From Candidatus Omnitrophota bacterium (GTDB taxonomy: Bacteria > Omnitrophota > Koll11 > Gygaellales > JAHJCI01): a stretch of 11,612 nt of DNA. A program made the position numbers and the translations under genes. The notes beneath the pieces were generated by a model that was not told where the DNA came from, searched no databases, and saw only the letters and a program-made list of their open reading frames with translations. Every line of letters begins with the position of its first letter. The stretch's first letter is position 1. Below, one piece after another: positions 6,239-11,612 of the stretch. The stretch lies in contig JAUXFU010000011.1 of the NCBI GenBank assembly GCA_030622705.1, positions 1 through 11,612 on the forward strand, in the 5' to 3' direction.

Positions 6239-7668
6239 AAAAAGAGGCTGCGCACCTGACCCGCCAGAAATAAAGAACCGGTAACTAAAATCAAATCTTT
6301 AGGGGCCGCCTTTTCCCTTGCTAATTCTATTGCCTGTTTTACCTTTCTCCTCTTAAATATCCTGCTTCCTGCTTCCTGCTTATTGCTTCTAATGAACTTC
6401 TCAATTATCTCCATATCTGCTGCCCGGGGATTATTTGCCTGAGTAATAATAACCTGTCTGCTTATCGGGATAAGCGCCCGGCAAATTCCCTTTATATCTT
6501 TATCCCGGGAAATTCCCAAAACCAGAATTAATTTTTTATATTTGAAATTTTCTTTAACTGCCTTGCTTAAAGCATTACTTGAGGCAGCATTCTGCGCACC
6601 ATCCAAAACCACCATCGGCTGCTCAGACACTACCTCACATCTGGCCGGCCAAATAGTATTATAAAGCCCTTTTCTTATAGAATCAATTCTTACCTCGACA
6701 TTAAAAAACCGCAATGCTCCAACCACGGCTATTGCCACTGTTGCATTTATTAGTTGATGGCCGCCTAAAAGCCTTATCCTTAAATTCGGATATTTGCCAA
6801 AAACCCCCTTTACCCTAAATTTATCCCTCATTTTCTCATAGGTTATATCTCTGCCCACCTCATATAAGCTTGCGTTAACTTCTTTACATCTATCTCTGAT
6901 AACCTGCATTACCTGTTTTTCCTGAGGAGCAGAAACTACAATTGACTTGTGTCCTTGTATCCTTGCACCCTTAGGAGCCTTAATAATTCCTGCCTTCTCA
7001 AACGCTATCTGGGCCAATACCCCTCCCAACTGCCTGGAATGCTCGTAACTTACCGGCGTTATCGCTGCAATTAAGGAATTTACTGTATTAGTCGCATCCA
7101 GCCTCCCGCCCAGGCCCGTTTCTAAAACTGCAAAATCTACTCTTTTTTCTTTAAAATAAACAAAGGCCAAGGCAGTGTATACCTCGAAGAAGGAAAGAGC
7201 GCCGTATTCCGACAGAGAATTGTATTTCTCAATAGAAGGCATTAATCTCTCTATTAAAACGGCTAACTCCTTTTTGGAAATCATCCCTTCAAACTTGATT
7301 CTTGCCTGTTCTGGCGGCGGCGATTCTTGCCTGCTCTGGCGGCGGCGATTCTTGCCTGCTCTGGCGGCGGCGATTCTTGGATTTAAAACACGAATCCTTT
7401 CCCTAAAATCCGATAGATGGGGTGAGGTATAAAGTCCAACTTTAAAATTTGCCTGGCGCAACATATAAGCGATAAAAGCGCAAACCGAGCCTTTACCTTT
7501 TGTGCCTGCGATATGAATACATCTTAACTCATCCTGAGGATTACCTAACGCTTGAAGAAACCCGCTTATCCTCTCCAGCTTCAGTGATTGCCCATAAGCA
7601 TATTCCAGGGTCTTCTCATAATCAATAAATGAATTCAAATACTTAACTGCTTGTTGATAGGACATCAT
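6232..7668 (-). CDS. folC: Folylpolyglutamate synthase / dihydrofolate synthase family
   Basis: FolC is a Mur-ligase-type enzyme that couples glutamate to dihydropteroate and/or to folates with ATP; sequence alone does not separate the two activities. The 478-residue protein is longer than the usual 420-440. Visible motifs are the P-loop GTKGKGS (55-61), TSPHLSDFRERIRV (81-94), ETGLGGRLDATN (183-194), EKAGIIK (224-230), GHQLINA (303-309), WPARCEVV (340-347), LDGAQN (355-360, where most members have DGAHN) and TGSLFLAG (463-470). The extra length is largely repeat-encoded: residues 100-124 come from a 25-bp unit in three copies and residues 430-436 from a 7-bp unit in three copies. Both sit in surface-loop positions and keep the frame, so the enzyme is probably active. 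The start could be ATG 7668 or the adjacent ATG 7665; no ribosome binding site decides. Confidence 0.95.
   Translation of the reverse strand: MMSYQQAVKYLNSFIDYEKTLEYAYGQSLKLERISGFLQALGNPQDELRCIHIAGTKGKGSVCAFIAYMLRQANFKVGLYTSPHLSDFRERIRVLNPRIAAARAGKNRRRQSRQESPPPEQARIKFEGMISKKELAVLIERLMPSIEKYNSLSEYGALSFFEVYTALAFVYFKEKRVDFAVLETGLGGRLDATNTVNSLIAAITPVSYEHSRQLGGVLAQIAFEKAGIIKAPKGARIQGHKSIVVSAPQEKQVMQVIRDRCKEVNASLYEVGRDITYEKMRDKFRVKGVFGKYPNLRIRLLGGHQLINATVAIAVVGALRFFNVEVRIDSIRKGLYNTIWPARCEVVSEQPMVVLDGAQNAASSNALSKAVKENFKYKKLILVLGISRDKDIKGICRALIPISRQVIITQANNPRAADMEIIEKFIRSNKQEAGSRIFKRRKVKQAIELAREKAAPKDLILVTGSLFLAGQVRSLFLK
6361..6388 (-). repeat. 7-bp tandem repeat (3 exact copies) inside folC
   Basis: On the plus strand CCTGCTT occurs exactly three times (6361-6381), followed by the degenerate ATTGCTT (6382-6388). 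On the coding strand it is AAGCAGG. Because 7 is not a multiple of 3, the unit is read once in each frame, giving K430-Q-E-A-G-S-R436. Three copies restore the frame exactly. The insert lies between the NPRAADMEIIEKFIR segment and the KQAIELA helix, where family members vary in length. Confidence 0.9.
7297..7379 (-). repeat. 25-bp tandem repeat (3.3 copies) inside folC, translated in all three frames
   Basis: Copies lie at 7297-7321, 7322-7346 and 7347-7371, with a partial fourth (GATTCTTG) at 7372-7379. The unit begins GATTCTTGCCTG and ends CTGGCGGCGGC. Copies 2 and 3 are identical and copy 1 differs by one base (T at 7309). Since 25 is not a multiple of 3, the three copies are read in three different frames on the coding strand, giving AAARAGKN, RRRQSRQE and SPPPEQARI (residues 100-124). 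All three frames are free of stops, and three copies (75 bp) preserve the folC frame. Removing the insert leaves a plausible NPRIKFEGMIS junction. Confidence 0.95.
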
Positions 7669-7706
7669 TAAAAGGTGGCTGAAACCTTAGGGGTAACTCG
7701 GACATA

Positions 7707-7742
7707 TAATTTAGCCCGCTGCCTTAAATCCGCACTAAATTA
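7707..7742. repeat. 8-bp inverted repeat in the folC-purH gap
   Basis: TAATTTAG (7707-7714) and CTAAATTA (7735-7742) are perfect reverse complements around a 20-base loop, just after the purH stop at 7751. The stem is AT-rich and no T-run follows, so a termination role is doubtful. The rest of the 82-bp gap (7669-7750) shows nothing recognisable. Confidence 0.45.
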
Positions 7743-7750
7743 CATCCTCG

Positions 7751-9340
7751 TTAATGTTTGAAGTGTCTTCTTCCGGTTATTACCATAGCAATATTATATT
7801 TATTGCAGGCTTTGATGATTTTCTCATCGGAGATTGAGCCGCCGGGCTGGATTATTGCCCTTACACCCGCGCGCGCTGCTTGACTAATAGCGTCCGGTTT
7901 AGGGAAGAAGGCATCTGAGGCAAGGCAGCAATTCAAGCTAAGCTTTCCCGCCTTTCTTCTCGCAATAATTACGGAATCTACGCGGGACATCTGACCCGCC
8001 CCTATGCCTACGGTCCGGGTCCCTCGCGCAAGAACAATAGCATTCGATTTAACGTGCTTAACTACCCTCCAGGCAAAAATGAGACTGGTTAGTTGATTCT
8101 TTGTCGGCTTTTTTCTGGAAACAACCCTGAGATTATCAAGTTCATTAAGTTTTAAGTCTTTATTCTGAACCAATAATCCTCTGCCTACCTGCTTAAAGTC
8201 CAACCCCCCTGGTATTTCTAAATCGGTTAATTCCAATAAACGTAGATTCTTCTTCTGCTTAAGAATGCCTAGTGCGTCCTGATTAAAGCCGGGGGCGATA
8301 ACGCATTCCAGAAACCCGCTTTGCATAATTAACCTTGCCGTTGTTAAATCAACCTTTCTGTTTAAACCCACAATGCCGCCAAAGGCAGAAAGACTATCAC
8401 ACCTTAAGGCATTTAGATATGCCTTGTCTAAAGTTTTATCCTGTGCCGCCCCGCAGGGATTACTATGTTTACTAATTACTACCGCCGGCTGTTTAAACTC
8501 AATTACCAGCTCCCATGTACTGTTTAGGTCTAAGATATTATTAAAAGAAAGCTCTTTGCCATGAAGCTGCCTTAAATTAATCAAGCCCTGTTCTGCCTGC
8601 CCCGTTAGATGCTCGCTATCTAACGGGGCCTGTTTTTCTCTATAAAAGGCTGCCTGTTGATGAGGATTCTCTCCATAACGCAAATCCTGAATTTTACTAA
8701 ACTCCAGATCTAATTCTTCCGGAAATCCTGCTGCCATCCCGATTCCCGGCCGCTTGCTGCTTAAGTAGTTATAAATCACTGCGTCATAATGGGCAGTCAA
8801 CCGAAACGCTTCAACAGCTAATTCCCCGGAGGTCTGGCTGCTTATTGTTCCCCGGTTCTGCTTAAGTTCTCCAAAAATTCGTGAATACTGACTGGGACAG
8901 GAAACAACTACAACCGACTGATGATTTTTAGCTGCCGAACGCAGCATTGACGGCCCACCGATATCAATATTCTCAATCGCCTCTTGCCTGCTGGCCCTTT
9001 TTCTCGCAACCGTCGACTCAAATGGATAAAGATTTACTACCAGCATATCGATTAATCCGAAGCCCTGTTTTTCTAATACCCCCATATGCCGGGGATTATC
9101 GCGCAAGGCAAGAAGCCCTGCGTGAATCTTAGGATGCAGAGTTTTTACTCTCCCGTCAAGCATCTCAGGGAAACCCGTATACTCAGAAACATCAACTACC
9201 GTAATATTGTTCTTTTTTAATAATTTTGCTGTGCCGCCAGTGGAAAGAATTTCCACGCCAAACCCTTTTAACCGGCGAGCAAAATCAACAATTCCGGTTT
9301 TGTCCGGAACACTAATCAAAACCTGTTTAATCTTTATCAT
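7751..9340 (-). CDS. purH: Bifunctional AICAR transformylase / IMP cyclohydrolase
   Basis: PurH carries out the last two steps of purine synthesis: formylation of AICAR by 10-formyl-THF, then ring closure to IMP. At 529 residues it has near-standard length. The N-terminal MGS-like cyclohydrolase domain shows SVPDKTGI (10-17), STGGTAKLL (33-41), DGRVKTLHPKIHAGLLA (62-78), NLYPFE (103-108) and NIDIGGPSMLRSAAKN (124-139). The transformylase domain shows RYGENPHQ (221-228), GKELSFNN (261-268), the catalytic Lys-His in KHSNPCG (291-297), DSLSAFGGIVG (315-325), GQMSRVDS (449-456) and the C-terminal SDAFFPKPD and QPGGSISD segments. The ATG at 9340 matches the family start, but only a weak AAAG precedes it. 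Residues 238-247 (APLDSEHLTG) are encoded by a perfect palindrome of the same family as one in the upstream gap. They fall in the variable loop between the RYGENPHQ and GKELSFNN motifs, so function is probably retained. Confidence 0.97.
   Translation of the reverse strand: MIKIKQVLISVPDKTGIVDFARRLKGFGVEILSTGGTAKLLKKNNITVVDVSEYTGFPEMLDGRVKTLHPKIHAGLLALRDNPRHMGVLEKQGFGLIDMLVVNLYPFESTVARKRASRQEAIENIDIGGPSMLRSAAKNHQSVVVVSCPSQYSRIFGELKQNRGTISSQTSGELAVEAFRLTAHYDAVIYNYLSSKRPGIGMAAGFPEELDLEFSKIQDLRYGENPHQQAAFYREKQAPLDSEHLTGQAEQGLINLRQLHGKELSFNNILDLNSTWELVIEFKQPAVVISKHSNPCGAAQDKTLDKAYLNALRCDSLSAFGGIVGLNRKVDLTTARLIMQSGFLECVIAPGFNQDALGILKQKKNLRLLELTDLEIPGGLDFKQVGRGLLVQNKDLKLNELDNLRVVSRKKPTKNQLTSLIFAWRVVKHVKSNAIVLARGTRTVGIGAGQMSRVDSVIIARRKAGKLSLNCCLASDAFFPKPDAISQAARAGVRAIIQPGGSISDEKIIKACNKYNIAMVITGRRHFKH
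8599..8629. repeat. Palindromic repeat inside purH, translated in frame
   Basis: GCCCCGTTAGAT (8599-8610) and ATCTAACGGGGC (8618-8629) are perfect 12-bp reverse complements around the 7-base loop GCTCGCT. The CCCCGTTAGA/TCTAACGGGG core is shared with the element at 9381-9457 upstream of purH. On the coding strand it encodes APLDSEHLTG, in a position where PurH proteins vary in length. The shared core in a non-coding copy suggests a mobile or spreading palindrome that inserted in frame. Confidence 0.9.
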
Positions 9341-9380
9341 CTTTAATGAGCAGACGAGTTACGCAGTAAGTCAAAGTAAA

Positions 9381-9457
9381 CCCCGTTAGAGAACTTCGTT
9401 CTCTAACGGTCTTCGGTAATGACCACCGATTAAAATCGGTGGCTTTCTCTAATGGGG
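9381..9457. repeat. Compound hairpin element of the CCCGTTAGA family upstream of purH
   Basis: Hairpin 1 is a perfect 12-bp stem, 9383-9394 with 9398-9409 (CCGTTAGAGAAC and its complement) around a 3-base loop. Hairpin 2 is CCACCGAT (9423-9430) with ATCGGTGG (9435-9442) around TAAA. A third arm, TCTCTAATGGGG (9446-9457), can pair with 9381-9392 with a single G-T wobble, excluding hairpin 1. The element lies 41 bp upstream of purH and 58 bp after the EF-G-like stop, filling much of the 175-bp gap. It resembles a dispersed repeat more than a dedicated riboswitch; a readthrough or attenuation role is possible but not shown. The remaining gap sequence holds no visible gene. Confidence 0.85.
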
Positions 9458-9515
9458 TAAAAGAACAAACTTCTCTTAAATTTAGCTTACTTTCGGATAT
9501 TCAATGACACTGCAC

Positions 9516-11453
9516 TTAGCTCTGTTCTTCCTTCTTTTGTGCCTGATATTTACTGATAATATCATTGGCTATTTTGGCGGGAACCTGCTCGTAGCGAGAG
9601 TATTTCATAGAATAACTACCCCTGCCTCCGGTAAATGAACGCAGGTCATTAGCATACGTAAACATCTGGACAAGAGGAACCTGAGCCTTTACTACCTGAT
9701 TCCTTCCTTTTGTCTCCATCCCTATTACCCGCCCGCGGCGTGAATTAAGATCCCCGGAAATCTGTCCCAAATACTCTTCGGATATAATTACATCAACATC
9801 CATTATTGGCTCTAATAACACCGGACCCGCATCGAGAATCGCCTTTCTTAACGCCATTGCTCCGGCAATCTGAAAAGCCATATCTGAGGAATCAACATCA
9901 TGAAAGGAACCATCGTAAAGAACTACCTTAATATCTTCAAGTGGATTTCCGGCTAAAATTCCCTCACGCATTGCCTGCTTCACCCCCTTTTCTACTGAGG
10001 GTATGAAATTACGCGGGATGGCTCCGCCGACAATCTTATTAATAAATTCGAATTCTTTACCTCGCTCTAAAGGAACTACCTCAATCCAAACATCCCCATA
10101 TTGACCCCTGCCTCCGGATTGACGTTTGTATTTTCCCTGGACCTTAGCGGTTTTAGTAATCGTCTCTTTATAGGCAACCTTGGGCGTGCCTAAATCTACC
10201 TGAACGTTAAATCTTTTCTTCAGCCGGTTAATCATTGTATCCAAATGCAGGCTTCCTAACCCGGAAATAATTAATTCCTTGGTTTGCTGATCAATCGACA
10301 TCTTAAACGTAGGATCCTCAGCCGCCAGCTTGGTTAAGGCCTGGGATATCTTTTCTTCATCCTGACGCGAATGTGGTTTTACCGAAGCGGATATCATTGC
10401 TTCCGGAAAATCTATGGGCTTAAAAACTACCGGAAAATTTCCTTCTGCTACCGAATCTTGTGTCTGAGTCTGTTTTAATTTGGGGATTGCCACAATATCC
10501 CCGCAAAGGGCTTGTTCAACTGGCTTTTGCTCTTTTCCCTGCAGCATATAGATCTGCCCAAAGCGCTCGGATGTCTTTTTAGTAACATTATAGAAGCTGC
10601 TGTTAGATAATAATTTGCCCGAGAACAGCCGCATCAAGCTTAGCTGGCCAACGTAAGGATCAAAGATACTCTTAAAAACAAACGCAGAAAACGGCGCATC
10701 AGAACTAAATTTAACCTCTCTATCTGCCTCATTTTCCAAAGAAGGCCTTTCTTCAGGAGAAGCCAGATAATCCTTAGTTGCCTTGAATAATTCTTCAATC
10801 CCCGCCTCGGTGATCGCCGATCCTGCAATTATGGGAAAAACCTTTGCCTCAATTACTGCCCGGCGCAAACCAACAACAACCTCCTGCGAACTAAGGTGTC
10901 CTGTGGAAAGATACTTCTCTAAAAGCCGGTCATCGCTTTCCGCAACTGCCTCAACCAACTGCTCGGAATCTAAAGATTTCAAAACAACCGCCTTGCTAGA
11001 AAGAACCGACCTTATCTCGCTAACTGTCTTGTTGAGATCAATCCCCTCTTTATCAATCTTATTGATAAAGATAATTCGCGCAAGCTTCAACTCTTCCAAA
11101 AGAGCCCATGCCTTTTCTGTACCTACCTCAACGCCGCTTGCGGCATTAACGACAATAATAGCATTATCCACTGCCCGAGTCCCGGAAATAACCTCGGCAA
11201 AAAAATCGGCATACCCGGGAGCATCAATCATCTGGATATTCAAATTCCGGTAGTTACAAAACATAAAGCCGGCATTAATCGAGTTTTTCCTCTCAATCTC
11301 ATCCCAGCTATAATCGCTTACGGTATTGCCTTCGGCCACACTCCCTTTGCGGGTAGTAACGCCGCAGCGAGAAAGCAAACATTCGGCAAGCGAAGTTTTG
11401 CCTGAGTGGGCATGACCTAGAAGAATAATTGTCCTTTTATCCTGAAGAGACAT
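9516..11453 (-). CDS. fusA: Elongation factor G-like GTPase (EF-G2 type)
   Basis: This translational GTPase has all EF-G domains but is 645 residues, about 50 shorter than canonical EF-G. The G domain has G1 GHAHSGKT (13-20), G3 DAPGYADF (77-84), G4 NKID (131-134) and G5 GSA (211-213). Domains III-V include SGLGSLHLD (397-405), SGGRGQYGDVWIEV (446-459), GGAIPRNFIPSVEKG (476-490) and the C-terminal TGGRGSYSM (608-616). Two departures mark it as the EF-G-like paralogue group: DAPGYADF has Tyr81 where EF-G has the catalytic His of DTPGHVDF, and the switch I RGITI motif is replaced by ERKNSINAG (54-62). Much of the G' subdomain is reduced. It may be an alternative translocase or ribosome-associated GTPase, and an ordinary fusA is expected elsewhere. 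The ATG at 11453 has no ribosome binding site and follows a palindromic repeat by 8 bases. Confidence 0.9.
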   Translation of the reverse strand: MSLQDKRTIILLGHAHSGKTSLAECLLSRCGVTTRKGSVAEGNTVSDYSWDEIERKNSINAGFMFCNYRNLNIQMIDAPGYADFFAEVISGTRAVDNAIIVVNAASGVEVGTEKAWALLEELKLARIIFINKIDKEGIDLNKTVSEIRSVLSSKAVVLKSLDSEQLVEAVAESDDRLLEKYLSTGHLSSQEVVVGLRRAVIEAKVFPIIAGSAITEAGIEELFKATKDYLASPEERPSLENEADREVKFSSDAPFSAFVFKSIFDPYVGQLSLMRLFSGKLLSNSSFYNVTKKTSERFGQIYMLQGKEQKPVEQALCGDIVAIPKLKQTQTQDSVAEGNFPVVFKPIDFPEAMISASVKPHSRQDEEKISQALTKLAAEDPTFKMSIDQQTKELIISGLGSLHLDTMINRLKKRFNVQVDLGTPKVAYKETITKTAKVQGKYKRQSGGRGQYGDVWIEVVPLERGKEFEFINKIVGGAIPRNFIPSVEKGVKQAMREGILAGNPLEDIKVVLYDGSFHDVDSSDMAFQIAGAMALRKAILDAGPVLLEPIMDVDVIISEEYLGQISGDLNSRRGRVIGMETKGRNQVVKAQVPLVQMFTYANDLRSFTGGRGSYSMKYSRYEQVPAKIANDIISKYQAQKKEEQS

Positions 11454-11461
11454 TTATTAGT

Positions 11462-11547
11462 CGCGGATGACCACGGATTTTCTTGCGCGGATGTCCACGG
11501 ATTTATCCGCGGTAATCCATGTACTATATCCGTAGTAATCCGTGATT
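11462..11547. repeat. CACGGAT-type direct and inverted repeat upstream of the EF-G-like gene
   Basis: A 19-base unit CGCGGATGACCACGGATTT (11462-11480) is repeated at 11486-11504 with one change. Two inverted, degenerate versions follow: ATCCGCGGTAATCCATG (11505-11521) and ATCCGTAGTAATCCGTG (11528-11544). The whole can fold into a long imperfect hairpin. It shares the CACGGA core with the element between mnmE and folE. It separates the EF-G-like start codon from any promoter further right, so it would be transcribed in the leader. Confidence 0.8.
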
Positions 11548-11585
11548 AAATCTTGGGATTTAAATTAGCTATGTAGATATGAAAT

Positions 11586-11591
11586 ATTATA
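11586..11591 (-). promoter_or_regulatory. Possible -10 box for the minus-strand block
   Basis: The minus strand reads TATAAT here, about 135 bp upstream of the EF-G-like start. A -35 box at normal spacing would fall at the window edge and cannot be judged. The rest of 11548-11612 shows no gene. A chance match is quite possible. Confidence 0.2.
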
Positions 11592-11612
11592 CGAAGGCAG
11601 GGCGGTTGCGTC

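Noticed and set aside
7297..7379. CRISPR array
   Set aside because: The 25-bp copies are directly adjacent without spacers and lie inside an intact folC reading frame.
9341..9515. Purine riboswitch or other known riboswitch controlling purH
   Set aside because: The pairing is made of repeat-family palindromes. No recognisable purine, PRPP or folate (THF) riboswitch core is present.
10783..11253. 156-codon open frame antisense to the EF-G-like gene
   Set aside because: It is a shadow of a strongly supported gene with a full set of GTPase motifs; its translation has no recognisable family pattern.

Overview
The window is a bacterial chromosomal segment of moderate G+C with eight complete protein genes in two convergent blocks. 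All four translation-linked or folate-linked housekeeping genes beside the elongation-factor gene have full family motifs, so this is core chromosome and not plasmid or phage. The taxonomic guess is weak. Two things point to an uncultivated candidate-phylum bacterium such as Omnitrophota: the style of the intergenic repeats (variants of CACGGA palindromes and CCCGTTAGA hairpins) and the DUF885/ATP-grasp cassette. That is inference from style, not from a marker gene.

Layout. Positions 1-262 hold no supportable gene; they contain a 9-bp hairpin and an AT-rich promoter-like stretch. Positions 263-4013 on the plus strand are a tightly overlapping three-gene operon: a DUF885-type putative zinc metallopeptidase, an ATP-grasp ligase-like protein and a class I SAM methyltransferase (overlaps of 19 bp and 4 bp). 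Its product is unknown. It converges on the minus-strand block with a 31-bp gap. In transcription order that block is an EF-G-like GTPase (11453-9516), purH (9340-7751), folC (7668-6232), mnmE (6139-4718) and folE (4602-4045).

Working together. FolE makes the pterin precursor of tetrahydrofolate. FolC adds glutamate to folates. PurH uses 10-formyl-THF in the last two steps of IMP synthesis. MnmE uses a methylene-THF-derived carbon to modify the tRNA wobble uridine. Four consecutive genes therefore make, retain or spend folate one-carbon units. The EF-G-like factor shares only the translation theme, with MnmE.

The most striking feature is repeat DNA in the minus-strand block, both between genes and inside conserved coding sequence. 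folC carries a 25-bp unit in three copies, read in all three frames to give a 25-residue insert, and a 7-bp unit in three copies giving 7 residues. purH carries a perfect 12-bp-arm palindrome translated in frame, from the same family as a complex hairpin element in the gap upstream of purH. mnmE has a probable short insert. The gaps mnmE-folE and upstream of the EF-G-like gene are filled by CACGGA-type inverted repeats. No CRISPR array, transposase, tRNA, rRNA or phage gene was seen.
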